A stretch of DNA of 35,896 bases from Ichthyophonus hoferi (lineage: Eukaryota; Opisthokonta; Ichthyosporea; Ichthyophonida; Ichthyophonidae): assembly GCA_002751075.1 (NCBI GenBank), contig NAOQ01000050.1, positions 107,931-143,826 of the forward strand, in the 5' to 3' direction. The notes below the pieces were generated by a model. The model was not told where the DNA came from and searched no databases. It saw only the letters and a program-made list of their open reading frames with translations. A program made the translations under genes and the position numbers. Shown piece by piece: positions 20,901 through 31,653 of the stretch (the stretch's first letter is position 1; the number at the start of each line of letters is the position of its first letter).

Positions 20901-23089
20901 TTGTTAAATATGTATCTCTGTATGTGTATGATTGTATGTTATTTTATTGTGTATGTTCTTGTGTTATAGTCATTTGTTTTGTCATTTGGGATTCTTATTT
21001 AACACCCGTGAGTGTATTCGCTTATACTCATGTCATTATATGTATGCGTTGAATTATGCATATTTTCAATTTTCCATGCTACCCAATATTTGCAAAGAAT
21101 GTATAATTGAGTGGCTAGATAAGGCCATGATAGTTTATAACATAGTACTATATTTTGTATTGGTTGGTTAGTATAGTAAGGTTCAGACAATACCAGGATA
21201 TATAGTAGGCATGGGTGTATACTATATTGTATAGATGTATGTACTTGTTGTTACTTGTATATCTACTATTACACACGCATATAGTAGTAGCAATTTTTAT
21301 GTTTTGGCTTTGTGCCCTAGAGCACAAGCGTAGTTTGTGTATATGTGCACGGGAAATTATACATGCAATTCACATAAAGGAGTATATATAGTGTGATTGA
21401 TATAATTGGTTATGATGTATGGTATATGTTTTTGTATGTTATAATATAATACGCGATATGATATGTTATAGTATGGTATGCTATATTGTTATTTGGTATA
21501 TGTTATGATATAATGTGATGCAATGCAACACAGCCTGATCAGGGTGTGTGGGTATATAGAAATAGTCGGCGAGCCACCTATACCAGTATCAATATCTGCC
21601 CCTCGGAAATGGTGGGGGAAATATATTATTGGCAATCCAACACAACATAGTAAAGTGGCTGACTTGCTGAGCGCGTTTGATAATAAGTAGGTTTGCCATT
21701 GACTGGAACAAGTGCTTGTATTGTTTTACATTCATATATATATATATGCATAGATAAAGGTTATTTCATGATTGATTGTAGGGCCAATTCTATTAGTAAT
21801 GTGTCTGTCATAAAATATATAGAAAAGTATAGTTGTAAAGATTTAGATTGCGCATGTATGTAAGACGTAGTCATGTGTTCTGACTGTTTATTGGGAATTT
21901 TCCCTACAGCTATGTTATTCCGTTGTTAACAAAAAAGCCAAGTCCCCTCTTATCTGTCTCACAAGAAAGGTACGCCATCCTTCTATACAATGGAGTTTAT
22001 TTTGTTAATTGTATTAGTTATGAGTGTGTTTGTTATGCTTTTATTTTTTGATTTTATTAGTGTAGTATAGTATAGTATAGTGTAGGGCAGCGTATCAAAT
22101 GAGCTAAGGAATAGGTGTGATATATCATGTCTTTGCTAATGTATGTATGGACCAATACAATAATTTATATTTATGATGATGCTGATTGGTATAATATCTT
22201 CTATAAACATGTATATATATGTTTTTTTTAAAAGATAGTTTGTCCCACATTTGTACGTGCCCAATATTGACGGATATATTTTGATATGGACCTAGTATGG
22301 AAATAACCACACTATGTACATATGTGCGCATTATATGGGTTAAACCCCTAATTAGGCAATATAGTATATACTAGGCAGTATAGTATATAGTAGGTAGCAT
22401 AGTATATAGTAGATAGTATAGTATAGTAGATAATCATTATTTGTATACTCAGCCGTTTTTCACGGTTATGCAGGGGGTTGTTGCGCGAGAACGGGTGGTT
22501 TAGTGAAGTGAAGTCACTTTCAGATGAGGACGTAGATATGGAATCCATACGCCCCTTCGATGAGGTATGTGTTGTTAGTATTGCTAGTGAAATACGTTTT
22601 GTTTTTGTGTTTGTGTGCTTATGTATGCGGATCTATATATATCTTGGGTTTATATGATCATGTGTATATACATATGTTTTATTTATATAGAATACTTATA
22701 TTTAATAAGATAATTGAAGTGAATACTGTCTCGGGTGGCTGAATATTTTGTTTTGCCTTTATAACTCACACTGAGATAAAAAGACGACTCGTGATTGCGC
22801 ATGTATGCGTTTGGCATTCTTGGTGTGACTAATTAACAGTTTTTATGATTAATTCTTTGGAAGCTCAATTATAATCCAGAATGATAGAGTATTTTGCAAT
22901 GATTAAAGTGTATGTTTGATGCTGGATAAATAGTAGATAATATGTGTGACAAAAGCAAACAAATAGAGAACTAGATATGTGTTTCATAAGATAGTCTTGG
23001 AATTTTATGAGTGACCAAATAATGGCTTTGGTTAACAGGATGTCGTTATATCCTTGCCGAAAGATGAAGAACATCACCATCGAGAATAA
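6428..23089 (+). CDS. SLC9A8: NHE8-type sodium/proton exchanger with an N-terminal extracytoplasmic domain, 22 exons
   Basis: Exons: 6428-6530, 7226-7345, 8654-8784, 10531-10678, 11569-11630, 12701-12781, 13388-13507, 13872-13967, 14419-14492, 14769-14895, 16450-16555, 17096-17194, 17482-17573, 18025-18136, 18328-18388, 18994-19031, 19853-19944, 20740-20812, 21560-21686, 21910-21969, 22474-22564, 23039-23089. All borders are GT/AG, every phase agrees, and the product is 687 residues. The protein is a CPA1 antiporter exchanging Na+ or K+ for H+ across Golgi, endosomal or apical membranes. Diagnostic motifs are LLPCIIFESGY (exon 6), STDPVATLAIF (Asp275), FGESVMNDAVS (Glu299, Asp304), GRAVNIFP (Arg460), GLRGAVAYAL (Arg493) and VLGGSTAPLL. 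The wording matches NHE8 better than NHE1 or NHE6/7/9. The C-terminal tail is short and acidic, with a YVIPLLTKK stretch like NHE8's YLNPFFTRR. The start is the first ATG after an in-frame stop at 6359. Residues 1-32 form a signal peptide, and residues 35-128 form an ectodomain not expected in NHE8. Catalytic residues are intact. Confidence 0.92.
7570..7715 (+). repeat. Degenerate (TTACTA)n microsatellite in intron 2
   Basis: Interrupted units of TTACTA, TTACTG and TTATTA fill about 145 bases. The same motif in the same orientation recurs at 8583-8621, on the other side of repeat family X copy 2, so the two tracts bracket that copy. Confidence 0.7.
7725..8581 (-). repeat. Interspersed repeat family X, copy 2, inside intron 2
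   Basis: Read on the minus strand, this follows 1150-1972 and then 4050-4140 of copy 1 without the nested insertion. It therefore shows the uninterrupted structure of the family. It starts within the last few codons of the coding remnant seen in copy 1, consistent with 5' truncation. Its open frames are disrupted. It is antisense to the host gene and leaves exons 2 and 3 untouched. Confidence 0.65.
8583..8621 (+). repeat. (ACTATT)n microsatellite just upstream of exon 3
   Basis: Six nearly perfect ACTATT units end 32 bases before the exon 3 acceptor (AG at 8652-8653). The tract therefore sits where a branch point and pyrimidine tract would be expected. It creates a run of leucine codons in an open frame that is not part of the protein. 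Confidence 0.85.
8785..10530 (+). other. Intron 3 of the exchanger gene, the longest intron
   Basis: This 1746-base intron has no exon that would fit between exons 3 and 4, whose phases already agree (both 0). It contains a GCAT-rich run near 9360-9380 and clustered short palindromes near 10130-10185, including ATGGTAAT-CTA-ATTACCAT at 10164-10182. No RNA gene or recognisable mobile element is visible. The minus-strand frames at 9258-9537 have no protein character. Confidence 0.6.
11631..12700 (+). other. Intron 5 of the exchanger gene
   Basis: This 1070-base intron has no recognisable feature. The acceptor at 12699-12700 (GATAAAG) has a poor pyrimidine tract. It is nevertheless the only AG that keeps the frame, because a stop lies at 12680-12682. 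Confidence 0.55.
12897..12932 (+). repeat. (CA)n(TA)n dinucleotide repeat in intron 6
   Basis: A run of CA repeats passes directly into TA repeats. This is an ordinary simple repeat in the intron between exons 6 and 7. Confidence 0.9.
14896..16449 (+). other. Intron 10 of the exchanger gene with simple repeats
   Basis: This 1554-base, T-rich intron contains a perfect (TA)n run at about 15191-15214. Near 16280-16405 there is a degenerate tandem array of units resembling CTATCATATATACTATTC that ends about 45 bases before the exon 11 acceptor. The acceptor ATGTAG at 16444-16449 was chosen because it keeps phase 0 and yields LMKHSRIQNQPSMEI, which aligns with NHE8. A later AG at 16466 would break the frame. 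Confidence 0.6.
17698..17906 (+). repeat. (TTAC)n tetranucleotide tract in intron 13
   Basis: About 200 bases of TTAC units, degenerate at the left end and near-perfect from about 17810 onward, take up almost half of this 451-base intron. The tract is open in all frames, which explains the long Leu/Thr/Tyr frame over it. It lies about 120 bases before the exon 14 acceptor. Confidence 0.9.
18825..18945 (+). repeat. TTGTA/TTATA pentanucleotide-like tract in intron 15
   Basis: Degenerate five-base units (TTGTG, TTGTA, TTATA) fill about 120 bases upstream of the 38-base exon 16. Similar pentamer tracts on the sense strand occur in two introns of the neighbouring AGGF1 gene. Confidence 0.75.
19032..19852 (+). 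other. Intron 16 of the exchanger gene
   Basis: This 821-base intron contains a (GT)n run followed by nine or more G near 19405-19433. Otherwise I see nothing identifiable. Confidence 0.5.
19945..21559 (+). other. Introns 17 and 18 of the exchanger gene, flanking exon 18
   Basis: Exon 18 (20740-20812) interrupts this span. Both introns are T-rich. A palindromic TACGTATACGTA-like stretch is near 20667-20680, and degenerate TATGRTA units are near 21415-21520. No other gene or element is seen. Confidence 0.45.
22358..22436 (+). repeat. Short tandem array of about 20-base units in intron 20
   Basis: Units resembling TAGTATATAGTAGGTAGCA are repeated about four times and end roughly 40 bases before the exon 21 acceptor. 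The array belongs to the general pool of TAGTATA-type repeats seen across this window. Confidence 0.7.
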
Positions 23090-23526
23090 CTAGAGAATTG
23101 ATAGGTGCTATTGGGCAGATATCACTTTCATAGTGAGGTCATGATACCATATTTTGTCATCCTAGCTTAAGCCTGAAGATCCCGGATAGCATTTTATTTT
23201 ATTTTATTTATGGGCAAATATACAGTGTTTTTGACTTGTATGTCTGTCTGCACACGTATATTCTTGCACAGTGTTGCTGCCTATTTGTTAACACATGCAC
23301 ATACATACCCATAGATAGACATATATACTCTCTGAGATGTAAATAGATCCATGAGAACACACCCTAACTTAAAATATGAAATGGTAAGGGCCAAGACATA
23401 AGTCTTAGTAATTTATGACAGGCCTTTTCCACAGTATTGGTCCAACAATAGATTTGAATCTTATATACATATATCTCTTATTGAGATATTTTAGCCCTTA
23501 CAAGTGTTTTGCCGAAAAAAACTTTA
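23090..23526. other. 3' flank of the exchanger gene
   Basis: This should contain the 3' UTR, but I find no canonical AATAAA close to the stop. An (ATTTT)n stretch lies near 23193-23210. The first AATAAA on this strand (about 23950) lies in the left LTR of the neighbouring fossil, so that element might supply the polyadenylation signal. This is inference only. Confidence 0.4.
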
Positions 23527-23970
23527 TGTTGTCTTGTACAAACTACTTATTGATTATGTAGCTTTGAATCTTTATATGTTAAGAAGCATTTAGAATGAGG
23601 TTTCAATCGTAATGTCAGTAAATATGTTTAATTCGGACTAGTTATTTAGTGCTGTCGAGAAGTGGAAATTTATCTGGATTTTTAAAGTGTTAGTCATTGG
23701 TTTTTAATCATACATATAGTGATTGCTAATGTATATGTGATGCATAGCTAGCGTCCAGAATGATCCTTTGGGTAATCATTGAACAATTTTTTGATAACAA
23801 CACGTTAGAGAACAGTCATGTTAGAGTTCTTAGTTGTTAATATGTTTATCTCAAATGCTTATTGCATAGTCAACTGGTATTGACCTGAACCTACAGCCAT
23901 GTAACCAGTATACCCAGACTTAGTCTGAATCTTGATTATGAAGTTCACAATAAAGTTTGTTTTTGTTTGA
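23527..23970 (+). repeat. Left LTR of the copia-like fossil
   Basis: This starts TG and aligns by eye with 26953-27420 over its full length, with many substitutions and indels. It contains AATAAA near its 3' end, as does the right LTR. Confidence 0.65.
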
Positions 23971-25286
23971 CCAACTTTGTAGTTAAAGCTATGATGGTGT
24001 TCAAAGGAGAGTCTACACCCAAGAAACTTGTGAAAAGCCTAAAACGGAAGTCAGTGACAGCTACACCAACCATGTTCCGAGGGTCTGCATGGAATATTGT
24101 GAGGAAAACAAAAGTTGTGCTTTCTATATATGAAAGCGATTGTATGAGTGAGGACTCATCTGCAGAAGAGGCTAACTTCAACATTTCTTTCTGTGGCGAG
24201 AAAAGTATTTCCGCTAAAGTTTCTGAAGCCATAATTGTGTACCTATTTGAGTGGGACGCCATATTTGCTGGCCTATAAATTGATTAATATTAAGACTTTA
24301 ATGGCCATGGATCATACAAAAATTATGTATATTTAAATCGTTAGCTGATAAAATGTGGCAAATATTTGTAAATAACTTTTTTTTCGTTAAATAATTCAAA
24401 TGAGAACCATAATTTAACAAAGCTGACCATATAACTGCAATACTTGTGCATATAACGATTGTTTTTGATAAAATTGATTTGTACATCTAATTCAAGCTAT
24501 ACTTTGCATATATGATGATGTAGATAATATTATTTATTCCGAGGTTATTGAGTCACTAAGTTATTTTTCTACACAAGCATTCAAGTAGAATGTTTGGATA
24601 AAATTATTTCAATTTTGCAATAGAGAAAATATTATTTGAGTGACTCCAGGTAAGTGAGTTGGTTTATGTAACCTTGTGTATCTTAATATTTAAATTGTAA
24701 AGTATTCTCAGGCTTTCAATGCTTAATAATAAGTCTATAGCTATAAAGCTACTTGAACTATCAAAAATGTACTGTATAAAAAGTATTTTATATCTAAAGA
24801 GTTGTTCGGATAGAATCTTGGTGTTAATTATGGAATAATAGTCTTTAAATATATTGTATTTTATAGTACTCATTATTCATAATTATGTAGTGCCTTAATA
24901 TGTCTTATTTGCCAATAATTTGGCAGATTATTACATATTTAGATATACTTATATAGGAGTATATATTTACTTATATATATATTTTTCAAACTAAAAAATT
25001 GAATTCATTCACACAGAACTTGGGGATTTCTCTTTTGGATGCTTGTAATATAATTCAAAATTACAATCCGTCTTTTATTGAGGTCATGACATTTGTAGTT
25101 ATTATAATAATTTTATTAATAGTTAGTCGTAAAGTTACAATAGTTAGATCATGCAGAGATAATGTATCAATACAAACTAAATACTGTTTAAATAAAGCCA
25201 GAAAAATAAACATCTGTCTGTAAAGAACATCCATTAACAATATAGGGTTATGATTAGTATAGTCATTTGATTCTTTGTATTTGTCT

Positions 25287-25315
25287 GACTTTAGACATGC
25301 AGCATGTCTAAAGTC
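25287..25315. repeat. Perfect 14-base-arm palindrome with a 1-base centre
   Basis: GACTTTAGACATGC and its exact reverse complement GCATGTCTAAAGTC are separated by a single A at 25301. The right-arm motif AGCATGTCTAAAG recurs near 25414-25426. It lies in the interior of the copia-like fossil. Function is unknown. Confidence 0.85.
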
Positions 25316-26952
25316 CTTGCTAAATTTGTCCAAGCCTAGCCAGTATGTCCCTGGCATTGTCAATGTCAAACAGCTTGATGCTAGAAAAAATTAACAAGGA
25401 CAGTGGAACATCCAGCATGTCTAAAGCCATATAAATGATATATCAAAAAAATAAATTGATAGAGCAACCAGAGTACTACAACAAGTACATTAAGACATAG
25501 CTGAATCCGTGAATGGGTCCTACACAAACGTCAAGTATGTTGGGCCTGTAACAGATAAATACTTGCTACATTAAAGTGTATGTACTCGGAAAGAAGTCTG
25601 AGACATTTGAAGCTTTCAAACGATATCATGCTTGCTCCACTGTTACGAACAACAGGCCTATGACCATCGTTGTAACTGACAATGGAACTAAGCACCTGAA
25701 CACAGCCATCTCAACATATCTGAACAAATATGGTATTTTACTTTCAACAACAACTACACTTCATTATCCTGGGTAAAATGATTTCAGTGAGATAATGAAC
25801 CAAGCATTATTTACAATGATTAGGAGTGTGAGGATATGGATTGGTCTCCTCCCTGTGTGTTTGAGATGAAGCCATTAGGTCTACAGTTTTTACCTTAAAT
25901 ATGCTCCCAATCAGTTGTTTACCAAAATCAATCCTACCTTGGGACATACGCTACCAAACAACTATATTCTTCAGCAGGCTCATGGCTCTTGGATGTCAAC
26001 GTTACTACAAAAATGAGACTTCCAACACAATGATGCCAAGAGGAAGGCTGACAGTTATATTGGGATCAGGAGACCCAAGAAGCATAGACTTTTGAATATA
26101 AAGAATATGTGGATTGTAATCCATAAGAACATCAAGTTTCCAAAGACAGATTTTCATTCCACAGAGAAACAGTAAAAGCTTCTGGCAGACCAAGGGAACA
26201 AATTACTAAATAGAACAAAGCAAGGACACAGAGTTAAGTCTTTCAACATACCTCTAGAAATATCACACCTTTCACAACATGACCCTCCATCTCATTAAAG
26301 GTACCTCAGAAGAAAATATCAACTCAGTTGAGTAAATTTGGAAAAAAAAGAAAAAAAAAATAGCAATTGGAAGATTGAGGATTTTAAAAGGGGTCATAAT
26401 GAGGAACCTGAGGACATTTGGAATGAGGTAGGGGAGGTGGAGACAAGTCACACGGAAAAGGTTGGTACACCTTCAAGGAAAAGCAAGTATACACCTTCTT
26501 CTAGCAAGTGAAACCTTATTCTAAGACACTTGTTCATATTTAGGGGTTCAATACCAGTTAAACACTTACTCTGAATTTGTAAGAACTAAAACACTTCATC
26601 ACCTCCCTAGAGATGCCTAATATTAGCTGTACTATCAGTAGCATAGTTGTGCAACAGTATGGCCCATAACTCAAGCTACAGATATTTATGGTCAATTGTA
26701 AGGAGACTTCAAAGGTCTTGAGCAGTACCTGCATTAAGAATGGGCTTTGCACATTTCTCTTGATCAGACAGAATACAATGGAATTTGGTGAATGGTTGGA
26801 GTACATTCCATACATTATTCAACACCAGCATAGGCAAGAATTAGTCAAATATGAGACCTCCCTTTTTCCAAAGACTAGGTACCAGAAACTCCATTGTACA
26901 ATGGTATGTTGAAGCATTTCAACTCCTACGAGCGTTGAGCCAAAACACATCA

Positions 26953-27420
26953 TGATATCTTGTACAAGTATGTATTGTTTATCTAGTATTGAACCTCTGT
27001 ATGTTAAAACGTATTTTCGATTGAGATCACAATCTGTAATTAATACTTGGATTATAATTATAGATAATTAATTAATTCAATGATGTCATTAATTGTATTT
27101 AATTAGGATTAGATGTTTAGCGCAGTCTAAAGTGTAAATTTACCATGGTTTGAAACCGTGTTGGTCATTGGATTTCAATTACATGCATAATGATTAGTGC
27201 TACACATAGACTATATAAGTTCCTGGATGACTTGTTCATAACAAGTTCCAGAGCAGTCATATTAAGTTCCCATTGAGTAACATGTTGAACCCAAATGATT
27301 ATTATGTGGTCAAACAATCATGACCCGATTCAACAACTATATAACCAGCATACACAGACTTAGCCTGAATCCTGATTGCCAGTTGTAAAACAATAAATAC
27401 AAGTCTTAAGCATACAACAG
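26953..27420 (+). repeat. Right LTR of the copia-like fossil
   Basis: This is the partner of the left LTR. The best-conserved part is the last 100 bases, around the ACTTAGCCTGAATCCTGATT segment and the AATAAA that follows. An extra AT-rich block in the first half (near 27040-27100) makes it slightly longer than the left copy. Confidence 0.65.
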
Positions 27421-29190
27421 GTCATTGTAGTGATGACAGTGTAGAGGAAAGTAAGTCCTTTTCAGTCGACAGCTAGGTACAAAAGGGAAATTATCTGCAA
27501 ACTCTGCATTCAGTTCTCCCCAGATTCAAGTGGCAAGCAGACCTCAAGAGAACTGTATAAGGAAATATGACATTACCAACAGTCTAGGTCCAGAGGTTCA
27601 TGGTATGGAGCAACAAGATAAGAGTGAGGAGGAGGACCAGTACAGGCCCTTTGAGCCCAAAAGGGAGTCTACCCAGGCCAGCAAAGATTATGATATGGTA
27701 TGTTGGATAGGTTGGCGCAGTATTCTCGAGTAGTAGGCAACACTAGCATAGTCATGGAAAGCATTAGTACTGCAGTTTATTTAGGAGAAGCATGTTGAAG
27801 AGCAAGAGTTACAAGTAGTTGAGTGGAAGAAACAAGTGGCTCAAGTACAGATATTTCTAATGGTTTGAATTCTTGATAAATAGGACATGCATACAAATGA
27901 TCACTAGGAGCCACATGTGTATATGGTACTTAAGGTGTGGATTATTGATATACAGGCACTTGATGGACAAGAAATGTGCAACAAGGAACTCCAGATGTCA
28001 TAGGTGGGCAAGATCCATATGTCTAGTTGTGTAATATGTTAAACTAATTCACTTAACCAAGTTGTAATATAAGTTGGCACGACTTATGTATGCCTTTAGA
28101 GGTGCACAACCGCAATACATAGATGTTATACTCAAAGATGTGTGGAGCTGAGCCGATCTGTGCAAGCTATTCATGGTAGTGTCCCCCATGACAGTAGTAT
28201 TGGTAGGTATCCAGTTTCCAGTTAAATTCACAGGAGGGACAGCAGCAGCAGTTGTATTCATAGAGTAAACAGTGAAAGCATGAGAGGGCATATAACTCTG
28301 TTGCAATACGATAATGTCATTACTAAAGGGTGTAGGAGGAGAAGCCATACTATGATGTACACCGAATATGGTTAGGTTTTAGCTCATATTAATCATATGA
28401 AGACAGTTTTTGTTGAATTGGAGATTAACAGAGCTATATATATTTGCATTCATCATAATAGATTCAATCTTTATTCCTCAATATCCCAGAATAGATTTCA
28501 CAAGACCCCTATTGTCTAGCTAGCACATCTCTGATCCAGGTTGTTGGTAAACCCTCTATGTGGCCAAATATTAGACTAACAATAAAAAATGTGCTTACAG
28601 ATATATGATTAAAACCAATTATAAAGTGGTACCAAGAATGATATATATGATTAAAGTCCATATTAAAGATGCAATTCTAATTGGATAAAGCTGCAGTTGT
28701 GTGAGATTGCAATCAAAATTTATAACGTGATTGATCTAAATAAAGTAGAGCATATATATACATAATTTCACTGATATCGATTAACTACATCATAAGAGAA
28801 TGTATCATCATGTAAATCAAGTTCTGAATATGGAAATGATAATGTCATTGATTGATGTAAACAAACAAGTATTGCACCATTCAATTATGACTAACGAGTA
28901 AACTGAAATATAATGTTTTAACATATGCTATGGTTAGTATACCTCTAGAATATATGACTATTTATATAAAAGTTCAAATACAAATAACATCCAGTGCATG
29001 CGCTATATTTTCTAAAGACCACACTGGTAGTAATCCATATTCAGAACAATAATACTTTACAAGGCTAGTCATTATGCCAAAGGCATTGCCAAAAACATCT
29101 ATAAACATATATTATACAAGTTGACTCTTACAGATATAAGCAACTAATAATCTGTGGGAGAGAGGGATGTGGGTACACAGTTATCCTGAC
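27421..29190. other. Gap between the LTR fossil and the AGGF1 3' end
   Basis: Two open stretches have some protein character but no recognisable family. One is on the plus strand at 27530-27733 (charged, including EEEDQYRPFEPKRES). The other is on the minus strand at 28049-28348 and starts at an ATG, with Pro/Thr/Asn-rich residues such as AAAVPPVNLTGNWIPTN. They may be remnants of an older mobile element. The last few hundred bases should hold the AGGF1 3' UTR. No RNA gene is visible. Confidence 0.35.
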
Positions 29191-29359
29191 CTATGCATTT
29201 TTTTGAGTGACTTCAGTCACTGCCCCAAGACCAAGCTTATCAGGTCGTAATTGTATAACGACAGGCTCAACCTTCCCACTTCCTTGCTTACCAAGGCCTC
29301 CACCCTCCCAACCCATTTTGCGTAGCAGCTTGCTGCCAAGATTATGCTCAGATATGGGC
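29191..29359 (-). other. G-patch exon of AGGF1
   Basis: The last exon encodes a G-patch with its regularly spaced glycines (LRKMGWEGGGLGKQGSG, then a hydrophobic VVIQL segment and LGLGA) and ends only about ten residues later. G-patches activate DEAH-box RNA helicases. Human AGGF1 continues for some 50 residues beyond the corresponding point, so this C-terminus is shorter. Confidence 0.88.
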
Positions 29360-31607
29360 CTGATAGGTAAGGAGTAGCAGAGATTAGCCTAGGAAGATGT
29401 ATATATGTATATATACAATTACCAGATATACATATACATATACATATATATACTCACAGAGACCTTCAACCACAACTTACACATGTATAGATGATGAGAC
29501 AACAGGCTTATGATAATCAAAGGTATCAGTGGGATCTCCTTTAGGAAAGTTGGTCCTTCTTTCAGCAGCACGATCTGAGTACTGTCAAGAGAAATTTTGT
29601 ATTGAATATTGCAATCAATTAGAGATTGAGTGGATTATATTGTATTTCAAGCCTCTATCTGTCACACTTTAATCGTAAGAGTTAATAATAAGACATGTTA
29701 CTGACTTGTAGTTACATATCTATCTCTACAATATGTAAATTAGGATGAAATGCATAACATTACAATGATTTTCCACACAACCATTGTACGAGACAGCCTA
29801 TGCAGCTGATATCAACCAATAATATACGCGCAAGCAAGCCATATATAGAAATATTATTCAGTGTAATATTATTCAATAATATTCAGTTTAACATTAATGT
29901 GTTTGGGTGAATAATCTATTATTAAAACATTATATGTCTCCTACTTACAGATCTTTGATCTCCATTTTCATAAAATAAGTTAGATTTTTTTGGCTGGTAT
30001 TTAGAATAATCTAATGATAAAAGGCTTTGTCTCTCTCAACCAAAGTGCATGTCTATGGATAGCTATGTCAAACCCAAATCAACAATATGTGTATCATTTA
30101 TTTCTACACTTTCACCATTAAAAGAGCACCCACATATTCAGTATAAGTATCTGTTAGATGAATAGTAAGGAGTATTTATAGAAAGAAAAAAGGAGGAAGG
30201 CACGAGAGGTGAGAAACAAAGTAGTATACATTTTGTAAACTTTCCATGCATTGGGCCTGTGCATAGGGAAGCTCTAGAGCGAAAATAGTAAAAATAGTAT
30301 ACAACTCTGTGTTTAAACAACATGCGTCAACACCTGACAATTACCCATGTCTATATATATATTATATATCAATATGTGTTCTAAAATAAACCATGACTTA
30401 CACATAAACATATACCTTATCATTTAATGGTACAGTTATTGCATCAGGAGGTTTCATTAGGCCATATGTTCGCTTCATGCTATTCAGCTCTTTCCTTCTA
30501 GCCGCTGAGTTAATAGAAATGCCACAATATGAGATATAATATAACATCATATAATACAATGCAATATAATATAATGTAATATAGTATAATATAATGTAAT
30601 GTAGTATAATATAATATAACATAACATACATAACATAACAAAACACAACATAACAAAACATAACATAACATAACATAAAATAACATAGCAGAATGTAACA
30701 TAAAATAACACAGCAGAATATAACATAACATAACATAACATAACATAACAGATTCTTATGTAAACAAAAATAAAATTCTTCCAGGAGAGTTAACACAAAC
30801 AAATCAATCATATATAAAAATGTCAATTTGCAATAGGAATAAAAGATAGACATAAGATAAGTTCTCAGTATACATGAAAATCAAGTATGCGTATGATATT
30901 ACAATAATATGTATGATAGTATGTATGACCTTTAGCCCAATTAATAGTATATATCCACACATACCACACCAGTACAATAACATATCTAAAGAAGTAATCC
31001 CTTTCCCTCTCCCTCCACCCCTCATACCAATAAAAATAAAAATAAAAAAAGATCCTAGAAAAGCAAAGTACTTACTTTCCTTCGCTACCTTTGAGTTCTG
31101 AGTTAAAGTCAACAGTTCAACTGGTGGTTGGGGACTATGTTTTATTGGTGCTGCTATAATGGTGTTACCATTATGCAGTTTAGAGAGCTTACTAAGGGTG
31201 CAAGATGAAAATAAAAATTCAAAATGTAGTTAGTTTTATAGTTACATTATATACTTTATATACCTTATATATCCTATACACCCTATATAGACTATATACC
31301 TTATATCCCCTATATATGTTGCTGTTTATTTCTTAGGTGCCAGACCTCTCTTTTAGCAAAAATTGTAGTTAATTTAAATTAGCAAGCCCAGGTTGATATA
31401 CGATTACTAGCCTAATATCTATGAGATGAGATATTAATGATATTGGGGAAAAGAGAAAAATAATATAAAAAATAATGGCATAAACGTGTGAAAGAGAAAG
31501 AGAAAAAATAATAATATAATAAGAGAACGAAAGATGCAAGTAAGAAAAAGAAAAAAAGTAAAAACTGAACAAAACAAGGTGGGAAAAAAATGACAAGAAA
31601 ATCAGAA

Positions 31608-31653
<46 letters not shown>

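Larger units (their letters stand above)
23527..27420 (+). mobile_element. Decayed Ty1/copia-like LTR retrotransposon
   Basis: Two long direct repeats frame the element: a left LTR at about 23527-23970 and a right LTR at about 26953-27420. Shared landmarks are TCTTGTACAA near the start and CCCAGACTTAGTCTGAATC (CACAGACTTAGCCTGAATC in the right LTR) near the end. Between them, about 25530-26000 resembles a copia-type integrase core on the plus strand, with the segments VLGKKSETFEAFKRYH and VVTDNGTKHLNTAI. The order LTR, integrase, LTR and the integrase wording point to Ty1/copia. The element is clearly broken in many places and old, since the LTRs differ at a large fraction of positions. It lies between two convergent host genes and disrupts neither. 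The capsid-type and reverse-transcriptase regions are not recognisable. Confidence 0.7.

Noticed and set aside
23945-24278. Overlapping frames of about 100 codons on both strands
   Set aside because: They lie inside the copia-like fossil, neither strand matches a family I recognise, and they are treated as part of its decayed interior.
30398-30853. 151-codon minus-strand frame rich in Leu, Tyr and Cys
   Set aside because: It is mostly pentanucleotide repeat. Only the part at 30416-30504 is a real AGGF1 exon, and it uses a splice acceptor at 30505.
31076-31191. Donor at 31088 (GTAGCG) for this AGGF1 exon
   Set aside because: It leaves phase 0, which puts a stop early in the next exon. The GTAAGT donor at 31075 restores the frame and the match to AGGF1.
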